Source: Nageia nagi
Lineage: Eukaryota; Pinophyta
Direction of reading: 5' to 3'
DNA length: 64,000 nt
Assembly (NCBI GenBank): GCA_050084985.1
Contig: JBITNC010000001.1
Span: 213,342,001-213,406,000 of the forward strand
The notes under the pieces are model-generated. The model was not told the DNA's origin and did not search any database. It saw nothing but the letters and a program-made list of their open reading frames with translations. Positions 1 through 11,073 of the stretch are shown here, one piece after another. Each line of letters opens with the position of its first letter. Position 1 is the first letter of the stretch. Made by a program: the position numbers and the translations under genes.

Positions 1-456
1 TAGCCAGTGCGGCCATATTCCAGATCTAGCTAGTGCAAGCATATTCTATATCTAGATCTAACCTACCAAATCAATGTGAGGAGGCACATCTTAGATCTAG
101 ACCAACTGAATCAGTGTGAGGAGGCTCATTCAATATTGGAGAGAAGAGATTGAAGAACTTGCAGGGCTAGATCATCCAAATCTACTTTGTGAGGGCAAAT
201 GTCCCCCCTCTTGAGCATTTGGGTATTTTTCCTTGAGTATTGTACTTATCCATTTGGGATGTCCTAGCTCTTGAAGAATAAAATTCATTTCTGGCTCTAT
301 TTCTTGTTCAATTTGTAGATCCAATTTGAATTGAGCTAGATAGAAAAATATAAAATATATTTAAATTCCTAAGTAGTGATATTTCAACTTTGGAATATTA
401 CACTTTAACAAAAATTGCATTTTGTGAGTTTTGGGGATATTACACTCTAACCTTAA
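1..456. repeat. Unassigned LTR-like repeat with a short direct duplication
   Basis: No coding frame is visible. Positions 55-93 and 94-132 form two imperfect tandem copies of a 39-bp unit containing GTGAGGAGGC. An AATAAA-like signal lies near 279, and the stretch ends around TATTACA before antisense PMD homology begins near 470. It looks like the end of an LTR inserted into the PMD reading frame, but its other end is outside the window and no TSD can be checked. Confidence 0.35.
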
Positions 457-469
457 CTACTATTTTCAA

Positions 470-2044
470 CTCATCAACTTACTAACATACATGATGATCC
501 ACCTCCTCTCTAGCATCTCCCTCTATCTCAACCTACCACCATGCTAGGAACTCATCAGTAGCTCCTACATCATCAACCTTAGAATCCTCAACTAAGGGCT
601 CCTCTTATGTTAGATCAAGCTCTACATACATGAGTTGTTAGATTCCCTTGATAGGTACTTCACCTTCCCTAAAGAATTAGATAGGAGTAGGTGGAATATC
701 CTACACAAGGCTAAACTAATATCATACATGCTCAAAGTAAAAGTACTTTAGGAAGTCTATCATCGTACTAAGAACTTTGGCCTATTTGATACCAACAAGC
801 TAGGTAGTAAGCTCATCCCAATCTAGATAAGAGTTGTAAGGTCTAAACCTCACCTAATCAGCCATGAAGTGTAATAAAAAATGTTCATAATATGCAACAT
901 CATGAAATATACCATCAAAGGGATGTGAGTAAAAATTATCCCTCCATCATAAAATATAGATAGGATATGTGAAGTGTATCTCAAAGCTAGGAATTAGAAT
1001 TCCATGAGGGTAAGTGAAATGGATGTGCTCATATGCCTAAGCTTATAGGGTGGTCATAACTAATAAGGATGACCTATCACCCAATGAATAAAAGAAAAGT
1101 TCCCTATAAATATATGCTAGGAGAGTAGGAGCCCAAGTGTAAATAGTATCATGCTAAAGCATATCAACCATGACAATAGTAACCAAGGGAATGAATTGCT
1201 ACCTATGTTTGGAAGTGCATAACACTAGATAAGGATCATCAAGTAAGAGGCTCTCAAAAATATCTATTGATCATTCTTCTAGTACCTAAAGTATGGAAGC
1301 CACCTTATAACATATCACCTAAAAGTCCTTCAACTATGTGTGGTCCATAAATGGTAATAATATTAAGATGCACTAACTCTTGATCCATAGCATGTTGAAT
1401 CCATTTTTGTTGAATCAATAGATGGTATAATTGATGGATTTTCTCCACCATAATAGTCATCTACCCCATAGGAAGATGCAAATAATCCCATCTCTCTAAC
1501 AAAGCTATCAATAAAGGATAATCCTAGTAAATGTGATCCATATTGGGCCCAACTCTAAAACCCACATTATGTAGCAAAGTGTGGTCCTTAACCACCAGTA
1601 TATCTTAGCCCTTTAACAAGATCCTAGGATATTGTCCATGTGGCTCAAAAATCCATAAGACCTAAGATAGTCATGTGAACAATGTTAACTTAGAATTTAA
1701 AAAAATTAATTAAATTATATCTAAGTATGATCATAAATTATTAGGGTTAAAATTTGTAGAATCACTAATGATCATGTTTGATTATTGGTGTTTCTATAAA
1801 CCCTTAGGCTTGGTTGACAACTGCAACTAAGGGTTTTGAAAAAACTCAAAAACCTATAAAAAATGACAATATCTCAAGAACTAAATGTTCTAAAAATATT
1901 TAAAAAATATTCTAAGCATTATTATGATTTCCATTTTGCTTTTTAATAATTAAAATTAACACATTAAGTAAAAAATGTAAAAGGGGAATCTTAAAACCTA
2001 CCTCCTACCTCATTGGCCTCTTGTGTAGTGTCAAGCATCATCAT
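470..2044 (-). pseudogene. Antisense plant mobile domain ORF of element A (broken)
   Basis: Translation of the minus strand gives a stop-interrupted protein matching the PMD pseudogene of element G in order. The matches are a 'LLERWD' segment and 'GEMTI'-like helix near 1450-1530, 'RFRPY' followed by 'ELTT.LVGIK' near 770-860, and an acidic tail 'EEPLVEDSKVDDVG' near 590. PMD is a domain of plant transposable elements and of the Arabidopsis MAIN/MAIL1 proteins. A possible first exon begins at one of three consecutive ATGs (2036-2044) and ends at a GAG/GTAGG donor (about 2002-2011), resembling the donor in element G. The C terminus is cut near 470 by the repeat at the window start. Stops are mostly TAA, TAG and TGA at likely former CAA, CAG and CGA codons. 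Confidence 0.6.
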
Positions 2045-3299
2045 GGTAGCATCCTAGCTCCAATCAATGATGATAAGGGAAAATGTAGGGTCAACACTCA
2101 TCTTTTGGGGTAGAGGGGAATAGAGCTCTAACCTAGCACAAAAAAAAAAAATGATAGCAAGCGTTTTTCTTTTTATCCCTCTATGTAGTTGAATGCTAGC
2201 AATTTTTAATTGAGTGCCAACAATCTACAAGGATCATCGATGATCTTAAGGGGATCATTGGAAACCTAATCACTTAAAAAGAGAGTTTTCCTAGCATAAA
2301 GTTATGTAGATATTTCAATAAGAGAAATACTTGATTTCCCTCCTATGTGCTTACTATATTTTTTATTAAAATTGAAAAAACCTTTAAAATTTAAAGAAAA
2401 TTGGAAAAATTTCAAGGAACATCAAAAATTCTTTAGGCCTATGATTAACTATAAATATTAATAAGAAATTTTTTTTTAAAAAAAAAAGAATATTTAAAGC
2501 TATTTATAAAGCTTTGTATATATCTTTTAAACAACCAATAACAAATCAACCAAGGGTAAAAAATTTACATGAGAATTTAAGATATGTTTCTAAATTTGGA
2601 AAAAACACTTGCACTCAAAAATTGCTCATATCAAAAATATCATAAAAACATAAAAAACAATACAAAATAATTAAAAATACTAAAAAATTAATATATCTAT
2701 AAAATCCTAAAAAACTAAAAAATATATATTTTTAAGGCAAAATGGAAATAAGTTTTTCACTTATTTACTTGGGCTAAGCTAAAGGCTTTGAAAAACCCAA
2801 AGCTCTTGAGTAACTTTGAATTTGAAAAATGACTCTTCTTTTAATAGAGAAAAGAAACATGGATTCAAATACGATTAAAATTGTTGAATGAACTTTTACA
2901 CAAGATCATTAAGTAACCTACTTATTGGGACAAAATTAGAATGATCAAAGTTTTTGTATTTACAAGGGATCTTCTTTATCACATGCTAGCTATGGCATAC
3001 ACCTAATGGCTAATAATCCATTCATATCTCACCAACATAGCACAATGGTATAGTGATAACTATCTAAGTTATGCCTTGTAATACAATCTTGATTTCTTTC
3101 AAAATGTGTCAAACACAAAAGAACCAAAAATGGAATTGGTCATAATCTAACCACTTAAATTTAGCTTATTCATTGATGATAAGTTAATTCAAATCCTTGA
3201 CCTAAGGTTAAGAACACAAAACTAATATTTGATTACACCCCCTCTCATATAGTCTTAGTTTTTTGAAATAATCCCCACCTATAAAATGTTGGGTATTTC
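2045..3299. other. Non-coding stretch between antisense PMD exon 1 and the PPT
   Basis: I see no supported reading frame here. The region is very A-rich on the plus strand around 2340-2720. By position it is the 3' untranslated part of element A and would contain any promoter for the antisense PMD transcript. I recognise no promoter element. Confidence 0.4.
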
Positions 3300-3314
3300 A
3301 AAAAAGGGGCAAAA
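3300..3314 (+). other. Polypurine tract of element A
   Basis: The purine run AAAAAAGGGGCAAAA directly precedes an LTR start TGTAGACACC. In LTR retrotransposons the PPT primes plus-strand DNA synthesis just upstream of the 3' LTR. An equivalent tract occurs in element G (36209-36223, opposite strand). Confidence 0.7.
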
Positions 3315-4235
3315 TGTAGACACCTAAAAATGATCCCTATTTCAATAAATAAAATAAGGGAATAAAACTTTAAGAAAATAATAAGTTTCCTAAAATCCCT
3401 CTAGTTGCTAGTGATCTAAGACAATCATTGAAAATCCAATCCAATCAATAACACTCAATATTAAATCACCAATGATAATGCAAATAGAAAAGTTAAAAGA
3501 AAATTGGAAAAATCAAGGTGCTTAGGGAAACAAACTAGTAGATCTTAGATGACTAATCCTTGATCCTAAGCCTTTCCCACATAGAAAAAACATATGATAA
3601 GGCTAGATGAGCTTTTTTATCTATTCCTTGCCTCCAAAATATCAACCTTGCCATCCAAAAAATCTATAAATTAAACCTTCTCCTAAGGAGAAGCGAATCT
3701 AAATTATTTGAACCTTACTTTGGTAGAATACATTTAGACTTTTAGTGAACTAATGTACTACATTTTTCTATGCTTTTATGCTTGTATTTTCATTATACTT
3801 TCATGCATTTTAGCTATGTGAGCAAGTTTGTTTGATAGATTTCTTATTTGTATGTGTGTAGGATTTGTAGGTGCATGGTAGCTAGTTTGAGCAAAAGAAG
3901 AATAAGAAATCAAAGATCATCACTACTATTTTCTTATAGGTTTTGGAGATACCATTGAAGGCTTGCAAACATCAAAATAACCATTCAAAGGAGGCCTAAG
4001 GGAGCCTATATATCCCTTCACTATAATTAAAATCCTTTACTATACAAGGCACTATTATACATCACAAATCAATATGAGATTTATCATTGTAAATTGGTTA
4101 TTGAGTTTTTTACCAAAGATTAATAAAAAGTTTTGTTGGTTGTAAAATATCTTGTTTTGCATGATTATAGGGTTATTTTTAGGGTAAATAGCTAGATAAA
4201 GATATATACACATGTTATAGCTTTAGGATATGATT
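3315..4235 (+). repeat. 3' LTR of element A (end approximate)
   Basis: The start TGTAGACACCTAAAAATG is fixed by the PPT. A TATA-like TCTATAAATT lies near 3662, followed by a hairpin-forming CTTCTCC/GGAGAAG pair at 3679-3695. No partner LTR is inside the window, so the right end is set only by the start of PMD homology belonging to element B. Apart from the first 16-18 bases it does not resemble the LTR of G. Confidence 0.5.
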
Positions 4236-4239
4236 TGGA

Positions 4240-5283
4240 TATCTTATGTAGATTTTATGTAAGATTATGAGGCCCACTAGCTTTCCTAGGTAAGGCATCC
4301 TTGCTTCCTCCAAACCTAAAGGAAGTTGATGGAGCTATACTTAACCTAATCAATTTTGAGATAGTTTGATATTTGATAGGACATTCCTCCTACCCCTATC
4401 TATTATCATTTATACAATATAGAGAGAGATGATACATTAGGAGAAAATATTATACCATATTGGGTGATCACCTAGGAGGATCCTAAGATATTAGATCCAA
4501 CTATAGACATCTACAAAGAACCCAATACTATGAGCGGGTTCATGGTATGGAGGGACATAGTCCATCTAATCCCATTAGAGATGGATGATAATGATGATGA
4601 GGAGGAGGAGATGGTAATAGCATCTAAGTGATATTTAGATGAATAACCATAGTAGGTTGGTAATTCCATGCATAACAATAACATTCCCATTTAAAGACCA
4701 CTAGCTATGCTAGCACAAAGACCATCACAAGGGTTGATAACCCTAATTGAGTCTATACCACTAGTGGTAGTAGGTAACATACATGTTCATTTGTTACCTT
4801 TTTGGATATTGGTTTATAAGGTTAAGAAAATTAACATATGATGATTTTTAATTTATAGGAGAGAGTGTCACATAGATTATATCTTTAAAGGCTGAGGTTA
4901 AGAGGCTCAAGCATCTAAAGGCATAAGTAGCCACTTTATAAACTACACTAGTTGCTAGGGATACATAGATTGCATCCATGGAGTAGCATCTTAAGAGGTT
5001 GCAAGAGAGGGTTGAAATGTCTCCACCAAATGATTTGTGATCATTCATATAGGGGTTTATGGATAAGATTGACCATAAGGACCAGGAGATCATCATTTTG
5101 AATAAGAAATATAAAAGGAAAAAGACTTTATTGATATCAATCCATGGGATTAGCACCATTGATGTATGAAGTACCACTAATGTATGAGGTGGGGTTAGCT
5201 TGTTGGGATAAGGTAATGGGTCTATGATGACATCTAGGTCCAATAAGATTAGTAGTAATGGTAGTAATATGCAATACTAGTTT
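4240..5283 (+). pseudogene. Antisense PMD ORF of element B, C-terminal half only
   Basis: The plus strand reads as a broken frame homologous to the C-terminal half of the PMD pseudogene of element C. Shared points are 'GFMVW' near 4530 followed by an acidic run and 'VIASK' near 4615. A coiled-coil segment with 'ARDTQIAS' and 'KDQEIIILN' follows near 4950-5100, where C has 'ARDAYIAS' and 'KDIIILS'. The N-terminal PMD core is absent, apparently cut by the 3' LTR of element A. The frame has several internal stops. Orientation is opposite to element B's gag. Confidence 0.6.
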
Positions 5284-5710
5284 TTTACATGGATACACCC
5301 TATTTATATATATATATGACATTCTTTTTAGCTCTCAATCTGATGCTAAATATGAATTAATGTTGTTAGTTTTTGTTATCAGTGTTATACATAATGAATG
5401 ATGGTGAAATAGAAAATTTAAAATATGGATAATTGGATTTAGAGTCATTGAAAAACTATATGAACATCACATATAATATGTGGTGAAATAAATAATATTT
5501 TTTTAAATTTTTATTGGCAATATTTTATTGATATTTATTTTATTATAGGCATATAAATATAACTAAATACTACCATCTAATAATACCTTCAAAAATCATA
5601 AAGTAATTAAAGATCATCATCTCAACAAGTTAGGATGAATACAAGCATCTTTAAAAAAAAATAGATGATTATCTTCACTTTCTAAAAACTATGACTCTTT
5701 TACAAGTTTT

Positions 5711-5941
5711 CAATCAATTTAGATGATATACCATAGGATAGATCTTGAAAATATATTTAAAATGAGTGGTCATATGATTCCTTTTGAGAAATTAATGAGT
5801 CAATTAAGGCTAAAAATGAAGAAGATCATTTGCATTTTTAGCCTTATATAGCTCATTACTTTCTTAAAAGGGGTCATATGACCACTCATTTTAAGAGTCT
5901 TTTCAAGATAAATCTTATGATATATCATTCAAATCAATTGG
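5711..5941. repeat. Large imperfect palindrome 1
   Basis: The left arm starts CAATCAATTTAGATGATATA and the right arm ends with its complement, TATATCATTCAAATCAATTG. Both arms contain the tract TGGTCATATGA and its complement. The centre is near 5830. A homologous palindrome follows at 6026-6304. Confidence 0.75.
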
Positions 5942-6025
5942 AGACTTGTAAAAATATTGAGCTATAAAAATTAATAAAAAATAAACCAATCATGTTCTAA
6001 AGCTAATAGCTTTTTTACATGTTTT

Positions 6026-6304
6026 CAATCAATTTAAATGATATACCGTTAGATAGATCTCAAAAAGATCTTTAAAATGAGTTGTCACATGACCCATTTT
6101 GAGAAAGTAATGAGTTATAAAAGGAAAAAAATGTAGATAATCATCTGTAGTAAAATGCAAATGACCATTTGTATTTTACTAAAGATGATCATTTGTATTT
6201 TTGGCCTTTGATAACTCATTTCTTACTCAAAAGGGGTTATGCAACTACTCATTCTAAATGTAATTTTGAGATCTATCTAATAGTATATCATTTACATCAA
6301 TTGG
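6026..6304. repeat. Large imperfect palindrome 2
   Basis: This is a second copy of the palindrome at 5711-5941 in the same order, with outer arms CAATCAATTTAAATGATATA and TATATCATTTACATCAATTG. Its centre carries an extra inverted pair around GATGATCATTTG. The right arm segment ATGTAATTTTGAGATCTATC resembles part of the LTR of element G, ATGTAATCGATGGGATCTAT. Confidence 0.75.
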
Positions 6305-6343
6305 ATACCTTTAAAAGTAGTTATAGGCCTTAAAAATTGATAA

Positions 6344-6668
6344 ACATCTATAATATTAAGGTGAAAAGCATCTATAATCTTAAGGTGATGAGCATCTACA
6401 ATCCTTAGATGATGAGCATCTACAACCCTTATGTGATGATCATCCACATACCTTAGGTGATGAGCATTTGAAATTTTTAGGTGAAAAGTGTCTGTAATAT
6501 TTATGTCATAAGCATATAAATATTCAAATGATGATCATGTATAATATTTAGGTGATGATCATCTACAATATTTAGGTGATGAGCATCTATAATGTTTACA
6601 TGATGATCATTTGCAATCTTTAGGTGATGGGCATCTATAATTTTTACATGATAATTATCTACAATTCC
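6344..6668. repeat. 24-bp minisatellite, about 13.5 copies
   Basis: A degenerate tandem array with unit close to GCATCTACAAT-CTTAGGTGATGA (24 bp). The register is kept across nearly all copies, with one 23-bp unit. No open frame crosses it. Unit-to-unit divergence is high, suggesting an old array. Confidence 0.85.
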
Positions 6669-6689
6669 TTAGAAATATAAAATGATCAT

Positions 6690-7960
6690 CTAATCAAAGT
6701 AATTTGATTACTCTACAAGTTGAAAATTCAAAATATTGGTATATCTCATCTAATATCATAAACTTTATATATAAGGTATTATTGGTGATTTCATCAATAA
6801 ATAGTAATTTTTTTTTATGTTCAAGGTGATTTCTTGCAAAAATATAGGAGGTATAGGTGGCTATTTACACTTATATTTATACAAAAATTATAAAATGTTG
6901 GGGAGCTAACCCATAATTGTTTTATTCTTTTAAAATTTGAGCTAAATGATGCAATATTTGAAGTCCAAATATTCAAAATATTTAAATATAAAAAATCCTA
7001 TATTAGCTAATTAGTGAATATTTGTTGCTATACATAATGTTATTTGTTATTACTTTATTTTATGTTTAATGCAAGGTTTATTTCATGTTTGAGAATTTAA
7101 TTTTACAAAATATCATTTTCTAACCCTAATTAACAAATTGCATATTTTTCAGTTACTAAGAAATATAATAATGGATTCTAAAGAACACACACCCATACAT
7201 GATAAGTAAAATGAACATTAATTAAGCAATGTTATAAATATATTTAATTTTAATCCCCTAAATTAAATTCTTAAAATTAAATGGATACAAGATCTTTAGG
7301 TACCATATGTAAGTGATAACAAACATGGGGGAGTTTTTATGTGTTAATGAATGTAAAAACTCATTATACCCTCCCAAAATGGTTCAATAGATGATAAAAA
7401 TTCTAGGAATATTATTTTTTGCTCTAATCTAGTAAAGGCACATCAGTAATAGCCCAAAAAGAGTCACACACCATCATTATCATGATTTTTGATATTTTGA
7501 AAAGAAAAATGTATGATGGAATTTTTCAAAATATACCTAAAAACTAATGAAACCATGAACTAGCCCATATGACTATAAATAATACACATTTACTCCATAG
7601 ATAATAACTTACCTATTATACACTATAATTTGAAATTTTTTAATTTTAGGAAATGAATTTGCATAACAAGGATTATTTTGCAACCCATATGTTGTTTATA
7701 TATGTAGGAATGAAAATAGGTTCCTTTCTGATAGTGTATCTCACACCATTGGCTATATGTAAATAGTTATGCATACCATTAGTGGTGCTTGTTCCATGAT
7801 CTCTACCACCCTATTTTTCCTTTCCTTCACCATGGCTATGTTTGACTTGTTGACACTATTTCCTACATCCATTCCTATTAGAGAAATAATATTTCATGCA
7901 ATGTGAAGTACTTACAAAATCAATGAAGCCCTTTAGTTATTGGTTTATCTTTCATAAGGG
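6690..7960 (-). other. Non-coding tail of element B shared with element C
   Basis: No frame is supported. The minus strand aligns by eye with 18216-18900 of element C. Both contain the tract ACTTCACATTG followed by ATTATTTTTCTAATAGG-like sequence just after gag, then ATGGGTTG and a ATATTTTGAAAA block. This shared order helps identify B and C as the same family. Confidence 0.5.
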
Positions 7961-9899
7961 ATTCATAAATATCTCCAACTACTCATTATTAGGATGTATA
8001 AGTCCTTCTATTTCAATATTATCATCCATCCAAATAGTTTTCTTATCAATGAAATCTTGAATGATATTTCTTAAGACCCTACAATTTCTTATTAGGTTTC
8101 CTAATATCTTATGATAATTGCGAAATACTTCATATCTATAATTTTTATGAACACCATTAAGAAAGTGATGTTGAATCATTGGTGAAAACTCAATAAGTTC
8201 TTTTAATAACATATTATAAATATTATCAGGAGTATCAATTAGCCTTGTAACCATTCTTTATGTTTTATTCTTATTCCTATCAACATTAGTTGTAGAAACT
8301 TTAGTTTTCTTTGCATACACTTGGAAGTTTTTTTTTAGTTACCTAAGGTTTATCTTTTATTTCATACATTAGATTTTTTGGATAATCTTTCTTATAAGTT
8401 TGCTTCATAAAATCTTTTTTTTAATCATAATATCTATAATTGTAGTTAATATCAATCCATGATTAGTGATAACCAATAATTTATACATATATAATAAATA
8501 ATTTACAAAAATATATTTTAAATTTGCTTAGGAGAAAAGATTTTATTTGTAGTTTGTTTCCATACTTTCACAAAATTAGATAAAGATTGATTATGTAATT
8601 TCTTAATTTTACACAAATATTTGAATTCAAACTTTTTTTCAATATTATACTTGAAGTTCTTCAAAAATTTATGTATCAAATCTTCATATTTATTAATGCT
8701 CTTTTTAGGAAGAGTAAAATACCATTTCTATGCATCATCCTTTAATCTACTTGAAAAAGTTTGTAAGCATATCCCTATCATGAATATATTAAATAGTTTC
8801 CTCCTAAATTTTTTTAACATGAAATTTTAGATCTTGTAAACCATGAAATTTTGTAAATTTAGCACTCTTTTTACCTATAATAAATTTATAAATAATACAA
8901 TCAATTAATGGATGCTTCAAACAAAATAAGAAATCCTCTTCATTATCAAATTGTAATTTTTTTCTAGTTTATCAATCCTTTCATGCACTATCTTTCCATT
9001 ATTTGGTACTATAAGAATTTGCTTTGGCTATTAGTTTTTAAGTATAGGTATATTACACTTTAAGGGTGGTAGGGGGGTTTGTGGTGGTGTAGTGCTAATT
9101 TAAGAGGGAGTTTTATTTTATTTTTTCCTTTCTTAGTTCAACTTCTTTAAATTGCATAAATGGGCCAATCCTATGTAGTTTTTTATGTTCATGTTTATCA
9201 ACCATTTCTAACATAAATTCTAGTTATTATTCCTCATTAGCATTTTAAAAGTAATAATATTCTTGAGAATAAAAAGAGCATCAAGTTTTGTCTCATGCTC
9301 TTCTTTTGAACAACTAGGTTTATATTCATAAGCATTATTAATTATAGTAGAAATTTATTTAGCAATATCAATTGTTTTTTCATCATTAACCAATCAACCC
9401 TTACCTTTATCCCTATTAGACTATTTAGGGAGTGTACCTAGATGATGATAATGAAAATAAGTTACCAATTATTCATACTCAACCTCACTTTCATCATTTA
9501 TGTCCTTGATGATTATCATTTTTTAGGAATTGTATCCTCTACTTCCACACTAATAGTGGTGTGTGAACAATATTGCATATCATTATTGATATCCTTCTTT
9601 GAAGTAAAAGCACTTCAATTTTTAGATCTTCCATTTTCATAAGAAAACAAACTATATAAGGATTGCAACATTATTGATCCTACTTATAACAATTCTTAAT
9701 TTGTTACGATATTGATAACCTATTTAGAATTGCTTGTAAGATAATACTCTAATTTCTCTTTATTAGATAGCAATTCTTTTATTGATCTAACATGGCTAGA
9801 AATTCTATCCAACTCTTTAATTTTAGCATCACTATCATAAGCATCATCATGGCTTCATAAATTTACAATTTTAAAATTATAATCATCTATATATATATA

Positions 9900-9963
<64 letters not shown>

Positions 9964-10165
9964 TCTTATTAGGATTTTATCTAATAATATCTACTCTTTT
10001 ACTAGAACTTGTAGATTTAATATCATTATCCTCATTAGTATCCATTCTATCATTGGGAGTAGGATCCTTCATAGGTAAATTAGGGTTAACTCTCCTACTT
10101 CTCTTGATGTTATTAAAATACACCTTAATTCTAGAAACCATATGTTGTTCTTCATTTAGATACAT
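7961..10165 (-). pseudogene. Gag pseudogene of element B
   Basis: Gag forms the virus-like particle of LTR retrotransposons. The frame starts at an ATG at 10163-10165 and shows 'RVNPNLPM' and 'PNDRMDTNEDND', both shared with element C. A capsid-like region near 8600-8960 has 'DFLFCLKHPL'. A zinc-knuckle-like segment ends in 'LRNIIQDFIDKKTI' near 8060-8110, where the C..H..H..C pattern has decayed to 'NYHKILGNLIRNCR'. An (AT)n run at about 9887-9961 interrupts the N-terminal third. Many stops and shifts are present, so no product is expected. Confidence 0.6.
9887..9961. repeat. (AT)n microsatellite
   Basis: A nearly pure TA dinucleotide run of about 75 bp inside the gag pseudogene of element B. 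It has no counterpart in the gag of element C, so it arose or expanded after insertion. Confidence 0.95.
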
Positions 10166-10329
10166 CTTTGAAATATAGTTAGAATAAACCCTAGTTTATC
10201 ATTTTCTCTAGATATTACTCTAAGAGACTTAGGTAAGGGAAGAGATAATAATGAAAATGGATTCACAAATATTTAGAAGGGATGAGCTATGTCAATAAAT
10301 ATGTAGTAAGAATGTAGAGTTCATCAAAA

Positions 10330-11073
10330 TGTAGAAATCAAATTGTGCAAATATGAATATACATAATAAATAAATCAATCTACAATATAAGAAGAAATAG
10401 ATAATATACACTATATAAGATTACAAATAAATATATATAAAGCATATTAACATAATATAAAGTATATGTATAATCCTTAACAATAAATAGTAATGAATAT
10501 TTTAAGGATTATGATTGGATTCATGGAGAGTTCACAATACATCTTCATGTACATGAATCATTAGCTTGATCATTGAAATATGGAGCCCTTGATCTAGAAT
10601 ACGTATGTCATCACTAGCTTAAGAGAAGCAAACCATTGGCTATGTGAGATATGTTGAATTATATTATGTGTAAAAGATAGAAATTTTTAGAGCTAATTGT
10701 ATAATAATTCTCATAATATATGGAATTGAAAGATCTCATTACTTGATGAAGATTGCAGTTGATAATCACCTATCAAAGTTCTTATCATATCAAAGATTTC
10801 AGATCTATGGAGGTTAGCCTATTCTGCTCACATATGTATCTTTTAAGGACATATAAAGGAGTGAAATTAAACCTTAAGAAATAATATAAATTTTGTTATA
10901 TTCAAGATACTTTAAAATTTAAATCATAATAAATGATATAGCATTTAATAGAACACATGGCATTGTATTATAATACCAACTTTATCTTGACATTTGTAAT
11001 ATTATAGTAAGTTATTTGAGAAGTATAAATATAATTTATTAAATAAATAATAAATTAATTTTATGTGTCTATA
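10330..11073 (-). repeat. 5' LTR of element B
   Basis: This is the reverse complement of the LTR at 12408-13125: the same AT-rich start (GTGTCTATA at the right end), the same TATA-like region and the same terminal block beginning TGTAGAAATCAAATTGTGCA. The inner flank, read on the minus strand as TTTTGATGAACTC, matches TTTTGGTGAACCC next to the LTR of element C and is the likely primer-binding region. Boundaries are good to a few bases. Confidence 0.7.

Larger units (their letters stand above)
457..4235 (+). mobile_element. Element A: 3' portion of a + strand Ty3/gypsy-type element
   Basis: The 3' end of an LTR retrotransposon is inferred from three ordered parts. These are an antisense PMD pseudogene (470-2044, - strand), a polypurine tract (3300-3314) and an LTR starting TGTAGACACC at 3315. 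The PPT sequence AAAAAGGGGCAAAA is the same as in element G, whose gene order (PMD antisense, PPT, LTR) is also the same. Gag and pol would lie left of the window. The right LTR end near 4235 is judged only from where PMD homology of element B begins. Confidence 0.55.
4240..11073 (-). mobile_element. Element B: gag-only gypsy-type element, inverted relative to C
   Basis: Read on the minus strand it has a 5' LTR (10330-11073), a leader motif TTTTGATGAACTC, a gag pseudogene (10165 to 7961) and a non-coding tail also found in element C. The C-terminal half of an antisense PMD ORF follows (4240-5283). No protease, RT, RNase H or integrase can be read, as in C, so B and C look like a non-autonomous family mobilised in trans. 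About 1.4 kb of palindromes and tandem repeats (5284-6690) lies between tail and PMD and has no equivalent in C. Confidence 0.55.

Noticed and set aside
4848-5243. 131-codon minus-strand ORF
   Set aside because: It overlaps the plus-strand PMD coiled coil that has homology in element C; no homology seen for the minus frame.
5711-6304. MITE or foldback transposon
   Set aside because: Palindromic, but I could not find flanking target duplications or terminal repeats of a known superfamily; kept only as a repeat.
6344-6668. CRISPR-like array
   Set aside because: Units are contiguous 24-bp tandem copies with no spacers, and the DNA is plant nuclear.
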